Notes: generated by a model not told the origin, from the sequence alone. DNA of 48,273 nt from JBBUAX01 sp964409535 (GCA_964409535.1 CAYPDQ010000004.1:1-48273); one strand, 5' to 3'. Positions 1 to 8,340 are shown, numbered from the stretch's first letter. Made by a program: numbers and translations.

Positions 1-386
1 ACCGTGCATCCCCACTGCGGCGGGCACAGCCAGGGGTCGATCACGTAGACCCCCAACTGGGCCGGCGGCGGTGTGGTCGGCGCGGCGGCGGTCGCTGTGA
101 AAGCGCCTCCGGATACCTCCATGTAGAGGCCTGACGGCCTGTCCGGCCAGCCGCTGGCCAAGCCATTGCCATCGCCAGTCACAGCCACGTGGCCGGTACA
201 GAAATCATACTTCTTCCCCGCCGACAGGCAGGTCATCCCTGCCGGCCGCTGGTAGACGATATTGATCGGGCCGCTCGATGGCGTCCCGGGCGGCACAGGG
301 GTGGGCTCGGTGGGGCCGAGCCCAGAGCAGGCGGAGGCCAAGAAGGCCAGCGCCGCGAGGGCAGAGAGCATCCATTTCTTGCTCAT
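1..386 (-). CDS. Putative lipoprotein, 3' end beyond window
   Basis: This frame stays open to the window edge, so at least 128 residues are present and the C-terminus is missing. The start ATG (386) has a very strong Shine-Dalgarno, AAGGAGGGAGCGACAT. Residues 1-20 look like a lipoprotein signal: a KK pair, a hydrophobic stretch and LASAC, with Cys20 as the likely lipidated residue. The -3 position is Ala rather than the usual Leu, so the lipobox is slightly off consensus. After the Cys comes a Pro/Thr/Gly-rich linker. The rest holds five further Cys residues and no domain I recognise. A promoter lies about 95 bases upstream. Function unknown; probably anchored on the outer face of the membrane. 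Confidence 0.7.
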   Translation of the reverse strand, partial: MSKKWMLSALAALAFLASACSGLGPTEPTPVPPGTPSSGPINIVYQRPAGMTCLSAGKKYDFCTGHVAVTGDGNGLASGWPDRPSGLYMEVSGGAFTATAAAPTTPPPAQLGVYVIDPWLCPPQWGCT

Positions 387-477
387 ATGTCGCTCCCTCC
401 TTGAGAGCGCTGGCCCTATTTAAGGCCAGATGTTGTAGAGGTACGCCAGCGCGAGGGAATCCCACACTATTGTTTCT

Positions 478-506
478 CTTATACCATAAATCACGAAAAA
501 AATCAA
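478..506 (-). promoter_or_regulatory. Promoter of the lipoprotein gene
   Basis: TTGATT (-35) and TATAAG (-10) are separated by exactly 17 bases. The expected start, near 471, gives a leader of about 85 bases. The leader contains a short hairpin (TGGCC/GGCCA) just before the ribosome binding site. Confidence 0.65.
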
Positions 507-547
507 CCGGCCGTAACGGTTCAACACCTTGGATTTCACAACCCGGA

Positions 548-979
548 TTACTTGATAATCTCTATCCTCTTTGCCGGAACCTGGGAGCTTTTTCCGGGGT
601 CGGCGGAGGTATAGACGATCAGTTGCGTACCCGTAGTTGCATCCCGAACCGTGGCAGGAAAGAAAACTATTTTGCCGTTTACTAGTTCGCTTATGGAAAA
701 GGACGTCTCCCCGGAGATCAAAATCGTCTTCTCCGCATACTTTATTGAGCCGCCGGAGGGAGCGGCTTCCAGGGTTGGGACCTTCAGGGTTATTTGCGCG
801 CCGTCTGCCTCCACTGCGGCTACGGTGCCGTTTATGGAATACTCGGCGACGAGAACGGGCGGCGGGGCGGCGAACCGTCTCCAGCCCAGCCAGACGATAA
901 GAAGAAACAGAATAACTGCCGCGCCGATGACGGCGAGGTTTCTTTTGGCTTTTTGGGAAGCGGGATCAGGCATTATCAC
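548..979 (-). CDS. Membrane-anchored protein with outer beta-rich domain
   Basis: The protein has 143 residues counted from GTG (979), or 141 from ATG (973). A single transmembrane segment lies at about residues 15-32, after a basic N-terminus, so the remainder is probably outside the membrane. That part alternates hydrophobic and polar residues (for example SINGTVAAVEADGAQITLKV) in a way typical of small beta-barrel or OB-like folds. No catalytic motif is visible and I do not recognise the family. There is no Shine-Dalgarno: a TATAAT box sits five bases before the GTG, so the message is probably leaderless. Confidence 0.75.
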   Translation of the reverse strand: MIMPDPASQKAKRNLAVIGAAVILFLLIVWLGWRRFAAPPPVLVAEYSINGTVAAVEADGAQITLKVPTLEAAPSGGSIKYAEKTILISGETSFSISELVNGKIVFFPATVRDATTGTQLIVYTSADPGKSSQVPAKRIEIIK

Positions 980-983
980 AACA

Positions 984-989
984 ATTATA
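984..989 (-). promoter_or_regulatory. -10 box giving a leaderless start
   Basis: TATAAT on the minus strand, five bases before the GTG at 979 and eleven before the ATG at 973. The -35 region (TTTCGC) is weak. Confidence 0.55.
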
Positions 990-1010
990 CCATTTCTACT
1001 CTAAAGCGAA

Positions 1011-1043
1011 ACCGGCCGCAGTCCCTTGCTGGACTGGGCCGGT
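1011..1043 (-). terminator. Intrinsic terminator after the 1068-2051 gene
   Basis: Nested inverted repeat: ACCGGCC pairs with GGCCGGT, and inside it AGTCC pairs with GGACT around a six-base loop. On the minus strand it is followed by a moderately T-rich stretch. It ends 24 bases past the upstream gene's stop codon. Confidence 0.6.
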
Positions 1044-1067
1044 GATTACTACCACCCCGCGAGATAT

Positions 1068-2051
1068 TCATCTTCTCGCAGATGTTTCTCCGCCGCGAAC
1101 CGTGAAGTCCCAGGCGGCGACCGCGACGTTTACCGCTGCCTGCTGGATGCTCCCGCCGGGATAGATACCCCCTCCGGTCCCGGCCTTGCCCTGAAGGATA
1201 ACCGCGTACTCCCCGGGTGTGAGCCCTGTAGCCGCGAGAGTCGCGTTGCCCCGGCTTTTCATCGTAACCGCCACCGGCACAGTTTCCTGCAAGGATTTGT
1301 CAGTCGCCTCGAACGTACCGTTCCGCTGGAGTTTCACCACTTGGGCTTTGACCAGGCGGGTATTGCTCTTCGTCGGGGCGACTCGCAGAAGCCGTGGCTC
1401 GTAGGCGTCCGGGTCAATTCCCGGAATCTCGCCGTAGAAGAGTTCTGCCACAAATTCCAGACCGTCCACCACGTTCTTGGATGCCGTTCCCGGCAACGCC
1501 AGAAGTTGGGTGTACTTGGGCGCGCCCCGGAGAAGAGAAGCAGTCCCGACCATCCCACCAGCGATACCGCCGATAAGGACTCCGCCAACTGTCGTGCCAA
1601 TACTGGCTACCGCTTGTGTTCCAGCGCTGAGGATTGCGGCCATGACTGCTCCGTCGAGCGCGAGCGTTCCCAAGTCCTTGGCCATGTGCTCACCTTTGAC
1701 CTGTACGATCTGCGCTTGCGACGCCGCCACAACTTTCTTCTGGCCGTCGCGCAAGAGGAGAAGATACGGTTGCTGGGGCGGAGCGGGTTCCTCAACCGCC
1801 GGCCTTGGCTCTGCGAGCATCGCCGCGATGACCGCTTCCGGCACGCCGCCCGTCTTCAGCTGGACGAGCGCGTCGGGCGACGTGTCAAAGTTCTTCGCCG
1901 GCGCGCTGCGGATAGTCGCGACGACGATCTCCGCGCCAAGTCCGGCCTTCACCATCTTCACCACGTCGGTGTTGGTGATCGCCTGCTGGGCATGAGCGCT
2001 CAACGCACCTGCGAGGAAAACGACGACGAACGCTGCAAAAAATCTTCTCAT
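1068..2051 (-). CDS. Exported protein of unknown function
   Basis: 327 residues with a clear Sec signal peptide (RR, then a hydrophobic core ending ALSAHA, probable cleavage after residue 21). The mature N-terminus reads ITNTDVVKMVKAGLGAEIVV and later LKTGGVPEAVIAAML. To my knowledge this helical repeat style occurs in many exported proteins of Acidobacteria and related groups, where the function is unknown. Residues 120-175 include a Gly/Ala-rich hydrophobic segment that may insert in the membrane. The C-terminal part is predicted beta-rich. The start ATG has a reasonable AGAGGTGA site seven bases upstream, unlike most minus-strand neighbours. Transfer from another phylum is possible but unproven. 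Confidence 0.8.
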   Translation of the reverse strand: MRRFFAAFVVVFLAGALSAHAQQAITNTDVVKMVKAGLGAEIVVATIRSAPAKNFDTSPDALVQLKTGGVPEAVIAAMLAEPRPAVEEPAPPQQPYLLLLRDGQKKVVAASQAQIVQVKGEHMAKDLGTLALDGAVMAAILSAGTQAVASIGTTVGGVLIGGIAGGMVGTASLLRGAPKYTQLLALPGTASKNVVDGLEFVAELFYGEIPGIDPDAYEPRLLRVAPTKSNTRLVKAQVVKLQRNGTFEATDKSLQETVPVAVTMKSRGNATLAATGLTPGEYAVILQGKAGTGGGIYPGGSIQQAAVNVAVAAWDFTVRGGETSARR

Positions 2052-2168
2052 GACTCACCTCTTTCTCCCCGTATTTGGAAGCGTCAATATACGCGGGGCA
2101 TCATGGCCCCAGTTTATGCCCACTATACCACAAAACGCTAAAAAAATCCAGTCGTACCCGAATTGGGA

Positions 2169-3209
2169 TTAAAGACGCAGCATCGCTTCCCGGAAGCCGG
2201 CTTCGGAGGCGGAGATGACGAGGTATTGGTTGTAGAGCCAGCCGTAGACAAGCGCCGAGCCGGACTCATTCCAGTTCTCTATCCGCACCGGCTGGCTGGA
2301 GATCTGATAATCGCGGAAGCCGCCCCCGGCCTGCCCTGCCTGCCCTGCCTGCCCTGCCTGCGCAGGCAGGGCAGGCAGGGCCGGTGAGGTCAGGAAAAAG
2401 TTCTTGATATTCACGTCGGATTCCATCTTCAAAACCGCCGGCTGGAGAATAAGCGGGCTCTGGCTGGTCTTCAACTTAAGGATATATCCCGGGTACCAAG
2501 CATTGCCCTCACGATAAGCGAAAAAAGTGAAATCCTGTTCAAAGCGATTCAACCAGAAATCCTCCTCCACTGCGCTCATACCCAGAAGTCCCAGCATTTG
2601 AGTCCAGGCGAATGCCTGGCCGTCGCTCCGTGTGAGCGTTATCTCCACGAACCTGGACCCGCTCCCGGCGCGGGAAAGGACTGTGTTCAAGCTGTTCAGG
2701 TAAATGTTGTAGTAAGCGGGATTGGCCGGATTCCCGAATCGCAGATCGAGCGTCTCGTCCGCAGGGTTGCGCAGAAAGGACTGATGCCCCAAAAACACCG
2801 GAGTGGTAGATGTGGACTCTGCAGCCGACAATCCAGTCGGGGTAGAGGTCGCCGCAGGCGGCGCTTGTTCTGCCGCTTTCTCTTTAAAAACAAGCGGCAG
2901 AAAGAAATAGCCGATGAAGAAAAATACCACCACCCCGACCGCGACTGCTGTTCCCCAAATGAACAACTTCGTCCGGTTTACTGGCGTACTTGGCCTCTCG
3001 CCGTCCAGAATGGAAGGCAAAGACGGAGGTAAAATCGCTTCTTCCAAGCTGCGGCCCATATGCTCCAAGTCCGACTGCATCGTCCGGACTCCGACTTCCA
3101 TTGAAGTCGGGGGAGGCGGAGGAACCGCCGGTATGTCTTTATCGGTATCCGCCGGTTCCGGCGGCGGCGCGCCGCCGCCACTGTAAGGAGAACCGCTGAA
3201 TATGGCCAT
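2169..3209 (-). CDS. Single-pass membrane protein with Pro-rich N-terminus
   Basis: 346 residues. Residues 1-80 are Pro/Gly-rich and probably cytoplasmic and unstructured (GGGAPPPEPADTDKD, then PAVPPPPP). One transmembrane segment lies at about 86-110 (VAVGVVVFFFIGYFFLPLVF), followed by a linker and an outer domain of about 200 residues. The family is not one I can name. Near residue 280 an in-frame insertion made of PALPAQAG and QAG units is encoded by a palindromic DNA repeat (2342-2381). The gene starts six bases after the trpS stop and ends the rpsO-to-trpS run, so co-transcription with those genes is likely. Confidence 0.8.
   Translation of the reverse strand: MAIFSGSPYSGGGAPPPEPADTDKDIPAVPPPPPTSMEVGVRTMQSDLEHMGRSLEEAILPPSLPSILDGERPSTPVNRTKLFIWGTAVAVGVVVFFFIGYFFLPLVFKEKAAEQAPPAATSTPTGLSAAESTSTTPVFLGHQSFLRNPADETLDLRFGNPANPAYYNIYLNSLNTVLSRAGSGSRFVEITLTRSDGQAFAWTQMLGLLGMSAVEEDFWLNRFEQDFTFFAYREGNAWYPGYILKLKTSQSPLILQPAVLKMESDVNIKNFFLTSPALPALPAQAGQAGQAGQAGGGFRDYQISSQPVRIENWNESGSALVYGWLYNQYLVISASEAGFREAMLRL
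2342..2381. repeat. 40-bp perfect palindrome inside a coding region
   Basis: Two 20-base arms built from CCTGC/GCAGG units meet at a TGCGCA centre. Further CCTGCCCTG units extend the left side to about 2329. It keeps the host gene in frame and encodes PAQAG/QAG peptide repeats. The core matches the shorter palindrome in murB at 8053-8072. Confidence 0.9.
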
Positions 3210-3215
3210 TGCCGT

Positions 3216-4211
3216 TTAAGATTTAAACTTGAGCGCTTTTTCGATTAGAGCAAGAGTTTCTTCCGCCCCCGCCTTAGCGACCGCCGCGCCCTCTTTGAGA
3301 ACGCGCCGGATGAAACCCGGCTTGCGGTCTATCTCCGCTCGTCGCGTCTGAAAATCTTCCAAAAATTTACCCACCGCCTCCGTCATCAGCACCTTGAACT
3401 CGCTCATGACCTGCTCGCCCTTCATATGTAGTCTTAAAAGCTCGTCCACCCGCCGGGATACATCCTCCCGCCCGGAGAGCTCTTTCACGAGGAGCGCATG
3501 GCTTTCAAGCTTTTCGCTCACAACGCCCTCAATCGCGGTTTGGGCTTTTTTGATCTTCGCCGCCGCCTCTGCTGGAGAGTCGGTCAAGAATATCGCTCCC
3601 GCCGGAAGGGATTTGCTCATCTTGCCTTCGCCCTGTAAAGAAAGAATTCGATAGGACTTGAGCTGATATGCCTTGGGTATTGGAAACACCCGGGCGTAGC
3701 GTTTGTTGAAGCGCCGCGCCAGCTCCCGGGCGATCTCCAAATGCGCCAGTTGATCCTCGCCCACCGGCACTTCCTTTGCCCGCTGGATCAAAATATCCGC
3801 CGCCATCATAACCGGATACATAAGGAGCAGGGCCGAAGCCGTCTCCGGTCTCGCGCCAGCTTTAAGTTTGTCCTTAAGCGTCGGCTGACGCAAAAGTTCC
3901 GCCGCAGTTGTGTGCCGCGCCAAAAGCAAGGTAAGCAGTCCGATTTCCCGGCCAATCTCGGACTGGACGAAGATCGGCGTGCGATGCGGGTCCAGCCCCA
4001 AAGCGATGTAGTCCGCGACCACTTCTTCAGTAAAGCGCGTGACCACTTCCGGCTCGTGATCCGTGAGCGCGTGCAGATCCGCGACGAAAACCAAGGCCCG
4101 GCGGCCCTGGTTTTGAAGTTCAACTATCGGCTTTACCGCACCCAGATAATTCGCAACTGTAAGCGCGCCGGTAGGCCTGATGCCAGTAATGATTTCCGTT
4201 CCGGTCTTCAT
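3216..4211 (-). CDS. trpS: Tryptophanyl-tRNA synthetase
   Basis: Class I synthetase that charges tRNA-Trp with tryptophan using ATP. At 331 residues it has the usual bacterial length. The N-terminal Rossmann part carries TGIRPTGALTVANYLGA, with TVAN at the position of the HIGH-type motif (TIGN/HLGN in most relatives). The second signature, GKMSKSLPAG, is intact near residue 200. The pattern VGEDQLAHLEIARELARRFN between the two is typical of TrpRS. No Shine-Dalgarno precedes the ATG. It sits 9 bases after pnp and 6 before the next gene, so it is probably in the rpsO-pnp transcription unit. Confidence 0.97.
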   Translation of the reverse strand: MKTGTEIITGIRPTGALTVANYLGAVKPIVELQNQGRRALVFVADLHALTDHEPEVVTRFTEEVVADYIALGLDPHRTPIFVQSEIGREIGLLTLLLARHTTAAELLRQPTLKDKLKAGARPETASALLLMYPVMMAADILIQRAKEVPVGEDQLAHLEIARELARRFNKRYARVFPIPKAYQLKSYRILSLQGEGKMSKSLPAGAIFLTDSPAEAAAKIKKAQTAIEGVVSEKLESHALLVKELSGREDVSRRVDELLRLHMKGEQVMSEFKVLMTEAVGKFLEDFQTRRAEIDRKPGFIRRVLKEGAAVAKAGAEETLALIEKALKFKS

Positions 4212-4220
4212 GCTCAGCCG

Positions 4221-6365
4221 TCAGGATTTGTCCTTTTCGGCTTGCTTTAATGATAACGCAATCTTGCCGTTCTCTTCCACCCGGATGACTTTCGCGGTCA
4301 CAAAGTTGCCGACATTCAAGACGTCAGAAACGTTCTTCACAAAGCCGTTCTTGAGCTCGGAGACGTGGATCATCCCGTCCTGGCCGCCGCCCAAGTCCAC
4401 TATCGCGCCGAAGTCCAGCGTCTTTATCACCCGGCCCTGGACCATCTCGCCCACCGCGAACTCACGGGTGAGCGCTTTTATCTGGCTTGCCGCCTCGTCC
4501 GCCTTGGACCTGTCCGTCGCGGCGATGAAAACGCTGCCGTCTTCCTCAATGTCTATGGTCGCGAGCCCCAGATCGCGGATCAAGCCGTTTATCATCTTGC
4601 CGCCGGGGCCGATGACGAGGCCTATCTTCGCGGGATTGATCTTCAACTGGACGATGTACGGCGCATACTTGGAAACCTCTTCCCGGGGCGCGGCGATAAG
4701 CGTTCTCATAAACTCCAAAATTTGGAGCCGCGCTTCCCTTGCCTGCTCCAGGGTCTTTTGGATCATCGGCATAGTGAGCCCGTGGATCTTCACGTCCAGC
4801 TGGACCGAGTTCACGCCTTCGTCCGTGCCGGCGATCTTGAAGTCCATATCTCCGTAGTGATCCTCCGGCCCCTGGATGTCGGTCAAAACCTTGAAGTTGT
4901 CCCCATCGTCCATCATTAAACCCATAGCGATGCCCGCCGCGGGTTTCCTAATGGGCACGCCCGCGTCCATCAAGGCCATCGAGCTCGCCGAGACCGTCGC
5001 CATGGAAGAAGAGCCGTTCGAAGAAAGTATCTCCGAAACCACCCGGATGGTGTACGGGAATTTGTCCACCGGCGGGATCAAGGGGCGAAGGGCTTTTTCC
5101 GCAAGCGAGCCGTGGCCGATCTCGCGGCGGCCGGGACCGCGGAAAAAACCGATCTCGCCCACGGAGTACGGCGGAAAGTTGTAGTGGAGCATAAAGCGGC
5201 GCTTGCCGGTCGTCTCCATCGTCTCTATGAGTTGTTCCGCTCCCGGCGCAGCAAGGGTCGTGACCGCCAAGGCCTGGGTATTGCCGCGCACGAAAAGCGC
5301 CGAGCCGTGAGTGCGGTTAAAAAGCCCTATCTCGCCGTCCAGCTTGCGCAACTCCGCAAGGCCGCGGCCATCGGGACGGCGGTCGCTCCCCAAAATGTTC
5401 TCGTGGACCAGGCGGTCAACCGCGTCGTCCCACAGAAAGTTCACTGCCTTCACATCAACTTTTTCCACCATCGCGGCGAGGTGCGCGAGGAGCGCTTCTT
5501 TCAAGGCAGCTTGCTTCGCCGCCCTCTCCATCTTGTTCTCGCCGTAGAGAGCGTCTTGAAGTTTATCTTTAAGGAATTCCTCCACTGCCGCTTTGAGTTC
5601 CGGCTCCGGCTCGGAGAGCTTCACCTGCACTTTGGACTTGCCGATCTCTTTCACGATCTGGTTCTCAAATTCTGTGAGCCGGTCAATTTCTTTCTGCGCA
5701 AGTTCAAAGGCGGCGAGAACGTCTGTCTCTTTGGCCTCATCTCCGGCAAGCTCCACCATATTTATCCTGCCTTTAGGACCGGAAACGAAAGCATCAAACT
5801 TCCATCCCGCCCGAACGGCCGAACCCGTTCGGTCGGGCGGGTCCGGCTTTCTTAATTCAGAATTATTTGGATTTACTACAAATTCCCCTCCGATCTTTGC
5901 AACCCGCACTCCGGCAACCGGCCCGTTCCAGGGGATGTCGGAGATGCCCAAGGCGAGGGAGGTGGCCATAAGCCCCAAAAACTCCGGCTCGTTCTCTTCG
6001 TCATAGGCCAAAACCGTCGTTACCACCTGGATCTCCCGGCGGATGCGATGGTCAAAAAGCGGCCGGATGGTCCGGTCCACCAGGCGCCCGGCGAGCGTCG
6101 CCTCTTCCGACGGCCGTCCCTCCCGGCGGATGAACCGGCTGCCGATAATCTTCCCGGCGGCGTAGAAGCGCTCCTCGTAGTCCACCTTGAGCGGCAGGTA
6201 GTCCAATGGGGCATCGGAGGAGCCCATCACTGCGGTGACCAAAACCGCGGTGTCGCCGTACTTGGCAAGGACCGCCGCATTCGCCTGCTCCGCCAAACTG
6301 GATACTTCCAGTGTTAAAGTTTTACTCCCGACTTCAACCGAGTATTTTTTCCTATCTATTGCCAT
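4221..6365 (-). CDS. pnp: Polynucleotide phosphorylase
   Basis: Phosphorolytic 3'-5' exoribonuclease and RNA-degradation enzyme, 714 residues as in the family. Two RNase PH-like cores are visible. The first starts near residue 10 (VGSKTLTLEVSSLAEQANAA). The second carries the conserved GPEDHYGDMDFKIAGT region that forms the active site. A KH domain follows (IGLVIGPGGKMINGLIRDL), then an S1 domain ending GKIALSLKQAEK. Both RNA-binding domains look intact. The gene lies downstream of rpsO, as in many bacteria, but a NYN-domain gene and a hairpin repeat are inserted between them. No ribosome binding site is seen before the ATG. Confidence 0.98.
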   Translation of the reverse strand: MAIDRKKYSVEVGSKTLTLEVSSLAEQANAAVLAKYGDTAVLVTAVMGSSDAPLDYLPLKVDYEERFYAAGKIIGSRFIRREGRPSEEATLAGRLVDRTIRPLFDHRIRREIQVVTTVLAYDEENEPEFLGLMATSLALGISDIPWNGPVAGVRVAKIGGEFVVNPNNSELRKPDPPDRTGSAVRAGWKFDAFVSGPKGRINMVELAGDEAKETDVLAAFELAQKEIDRLTEFENQIVKEIGKSKVQVKLSEPEPELKAAVEEFLKDKLQDALYGENKMERAAKQAALKEALLAHLAAMVEKVDVKAVNFLWDDAVDRLVHENILGSDRRPDGRGLAELRKLDGEIGLFNRTHGSALFVRGNTQALAVTTLAAPGAEQLIETMETTGKRRFMLHYNFPPYSVGEIGFFRGPGRREIGHGSLAEKALRPLIPPVDKFPYTIRVVSEILSSNGSSSMATVSASSMALMDAGVPIRKPAAGIAMGLMMDDGDNFKVLTDIQGPEDHYGDMDFKIAGTDEGVNSVQLDVKIHGLTMPMIQKTLEQAREARLQILEFMRTLIAAPREEVSKYAPYIVQLKINPAKIGLVIGPGGKMINGLIRDLGLATIDIEEDGSVFIAATDRSKADEAASQIKALTREFAVGEMVQGRVIKTLDFGAIVDLGGGQDGMIHVSELKNGFVKNVSDVLNVGNFVTAKVIRVEENGKIALSLKQAEKDKS

Positions 6366-6375
6366 GTTCGTTTTG

Positions 6376-6426
6376 GCTACTAAATACGAAATTTCGTATT
6401 TTCGTAAAAAATTCGTATTTAGTAGC
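6376..6426. repeat. Intergenic hairpin repeat, TACTAAATACGAA type
   Basis: Perfect 15-base inverted arms (6376-6390 and 6412-6426: GCTACTAAATACGAA and its complement) flank a 21-base AT-rich loop that itself repeats TTCGTA. The arm nearest the upstream gene supplies the first base of its TAG stop complement. A sister copy lies at 17213-17311. Confidence 0.85.
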
Positions 6427-6932
6427 TATTTTCTTAATATGATTTTCGGAATGGACTCTATGTTTATGAACTTGTCCGCCGCTTCCTGCAATTTGGCCGA
6501 GGCGCTGCGGTGGAACGCCGCCACCTCCACCAAGCGTCCCTTGCCCCACTTCAGGTAGTCCACGAGCGGCAGGTAGTCGCCGTCGCCGGTCACGAGTATC
6601 ACCACATCCAGGAAGTCCGACATCCGGATGGCGTCAACCGAAAGACCCACGTCCCAGTCGCCCTTTTTGAGGCCGTCGCCGTAGACCTGCAGCTCCTTCA
6701 TCCTCAACTCCAGCCCCGCCTTTTCCAATGCCTCAAAAAAAGCGGCTTCCCCGACGGCGGTGTCGCTTTTGACAACATAGGCGATCGCCCGGATGAGTTG
6801 GCGCCCGGCGACCAAGTGTTTGATCAATTCCTGGTAATTGACCCGGCCGTGATATAAATTTTTCGCGGAGTGGTAAAGATTGGCTACGTCAATGAAAATA
6901 CCTATCCGTTGATTCTCGTATTTTTCTCCCAT
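6426..6932 (-). CDS. NYN-domain (LabA/DUF88) protein, probable RNase
   Basis: 168 residues. The N-terminal IGIFIDVANLYHSAK and the later VILVTGDGDYLPLVDYL are the two acidic signatures of the NYN (PIN-like) nuclease fold; Asp in FIDVANL and the Asp pair in TGDGDY would bind the metal. LSVDAIRM gives a third conserved Asp. Members of this family are known or suspected single-strand RNases. Placement between rpsO and pnp fits a role in RNA turnover, which is inference. The gene starts 11 bases after the rpsO stop. Its own TAG stop overlaps the arm of the hairpin repeat, which could act as an mRNA 3' end. Confidence 0.9.
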   Translation of the reverse strand: MGEKYENQRIGIFIDVANLYHSAKNLYHGRVNYQELIKHLVAGRQLIRAIAYVVKSDTAVGEAAFFEALEKAGLELRMKELQVYGDGLKKGDWDVGLSVDAIRMSDFLDVVILVTGDGDYLPLVDYLKWGKGRLVEVAAFHRSASAKLQEAADKFINIESIPKIILRK

Positions 6933-6943
6933 TAAAATTAATC

Positions 6944-7213
6944 CTACTTCTTAAGTTCCAGCTTCTTTATAATTTTTGCGTAAAGCTGGGGTTCCTTTTT
7001 GCGCAGATATTCCAAAAGCTTGCGGCGGCGGCTGACCATTTTTAAAAGCCCCCGGCGGGAATGGTTGTCTTTGGGATTTTTCTTCAAGTGCGCGGCGAGT
7101 TCGTCTATCTGGCGGGAGAGAAGCGCAACTTGCACCTCCGCCGAGCCGGTGTCTTTCTCGTGCTTCGCAAATTCGCCGACGATCTTGGACTTAACGCGTC
7201 TTGTTAATGCCAT
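6944..7213 (-). CDS. rpsO: 30S ribosomal protein S15
   Basis: 89 residues, the standard length. It contains the conserved DTGSAEVQVALLSRQIDELA helix and KKNPKDNHSRRGLLKMVSRR, which contacts 16S rRNA helices 20-22. No structured autoregulatory leader like that of E. coli rpsO is present: a TATGAT box ends eight bases before the ATG, so the message is probably leaderless. First gene of the minus-strand run toward trpS. Confidence 0.98.
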   Translation of the reverse strand: MALTRRVKSKIVGEFAKHEKDTGSAEVQVALLSRQIDELAAHLKKNPKDNHSRRGLLKMVSRRRKLLEYLRKKEPQLYAKIIKKLELKK

Positions 7214-7221
7214 CGCCGCCC

Positions 7222-7227
7222 ATCATA
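7222..7227 (-). promoter_or_regulatory. -10 box of rpsO
   Basis: TATGAT eight bases before the rpsO start codon, leaving essentially no leader. No convincing -35. Confidence 0.45.
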
Positions 7228-7251
7228 ACAGGAAAAACGGCGGAAGGCAAA

Positions 7252-8310
7252 TCAGCCGACGAACTGCGTTTCCTCTTCCAGTTCTATTCCGAACTTATCT
7301 TTGACTGCCGCTTTTATCTTTTCGGCGAAAGCGGCCACCTCACAGGCGGAGGCACCCCCGAGGTTTATGAGCGCAAGCGGCTGTTTGGGCGAGATGCCAA
7401 CTTTGCCGTCGGCATAGCCCCTCGGGAAACCGCTTTGTTCTATGAGACAGGCAGCGGATATCTTCGCTTTCCCGTCCTTTCCCTCCCAGAACCAGGGATT
7501 AGAGCAACTAACCTCTATGCGCTCTACGGCCTCGCGCGCAACCACCGGGTTCTTGAAAAACGACCCGGCGCTTTGAAATTTCTCGTAGCCCGGGAGGATT
7601 ACCATCCCCTTCCGGCTTCTTATCTCTATTATTGCCCGGCGCATCTCCGCGATGGTCGGCGGCTCTAACTTGTCGCGAAAATAGAGTTGCACGTCCGGAT
7701 AGGCGGATGCGTCCGCCACGCCGCCGGGGACAAGCTCAAAAGTCGCCCCTGTAATGAAAAACTTTCCCGGCCTCCGCTTGAAGATACTGTCCCGGTAAGC
7801 GAATTCACATTCTTTGTTGTTTAGCGTTCTCTCTTTCAACGTTTCCGTATCTATACCTCGCACTTCGGTGAGTACTCCGTCCACGCTCGCGCCATAAGCG
7901 CCGATGTTCTGCACCGGCGCGGCCCCGACTGTACCTGGAATGCCGGAGAGATTTTCTAACCCCGCCCAACCCGCTTCCACCGTGCGCCGCACGGTTTCAT
8001 CCCAATCCTCGCCGGCGCCTACCCGAATCTTAACTTTTCCGCCCGCCGCTTCGCCTGCCTGCGCAGGCAGGCTCTCAAATCCGGGAATTTTATTGTATAT
8101 CACAAGCCCCGGAAATCCTTCATCGTTCACTATGATATTGCTCCCGCCGCCTAAAACAAAAACTGGCAGATCCTTGCCGCGCGCAAATTGGAGCGCCTCC
8201 CGCGCTTCGTCTTCGCTTTTAACCTCAATGAAATACTTAGCGTTACCACCCACCCCAATTGTGGTGAGGGGTGCAAGGGGAACATTTTTTTGGATGACGA
8301 TACGAGACAT
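7252..8310 (-). CDS. murB: UDP-N-acetylenolpyruvoylglucosamine reductase
   Basis: FAD/NADPH enzyme that completes UDP-MurNAc synthesis for peptidoglycan; about 352 residues. I chose the ATG at 8310 because the family begins here (NVPLAPLTTIGVGGNAKYFI); an upstream in-frame ATG at 8403 adds 31 residues with no family resemblance. FAD-binding FVLGGGSNIIV and ENLSGIPGTVGAAPVQNIGAYG are intact, as are the catalytic-serine region SAGSFFKNP and the C-terminal EEETQFVG containing the conserved Glu. The insertion PAQAG near residue 84 comes from a 20-bp palindromic repeat. The gene is divergent from the recombinase at 8484. Confidence 0.95.
   Translation of the reverse strand: MSRIVIQKNVPLAPLTTIGVGGNAKYFIEVKSEDEAREALQFARGKDLPVFVLGGGSNIIVNDEGFPGLVIYNKIPGFESLPAQAGEAAGGKVKIRVGAGEDWDETVRRTVEAGWAGLENLSGIPGTVGAAPVQNIGAYGASVDGVLTEVRGIDTETLKERTLNNKECEFAYRDSIFKRRPGKFFITGATFELVPGGVADASAYPDVQLYFRDKLEPPTIAEMRRAIIEIRSRKGMVILPGYEKFQSAGSFFKNPVVAREAVERIEVSCSNPWFWEGKDGKAKISAACLIEQSGFPRGYADGKVGISPKQPLALINLGGASACEVAAFAEKIKAAVKDKFGIELEEETQFVG
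8053..8072. repeat. 20-bp palindrome inserted in frame in murB
   Basis: Perfect palindrome GCCTGCCTGCGCAGGCAGGC. It encodes the LPAQAG part of a variable loop in MurB and has the same core as the repeat at 2342-2381. Confidence 0.9.
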
Positions 8311-8340
8311 ATCAGTAAGGCGGCGCGCTATCCCGAGGAA

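Noticed and set aside
1026..2141. 371-residue plus-strand frame
   Set aside because: It is the antisense of the exported protein at 1068-2051 and is Arg/His-rich with no protein pattern.
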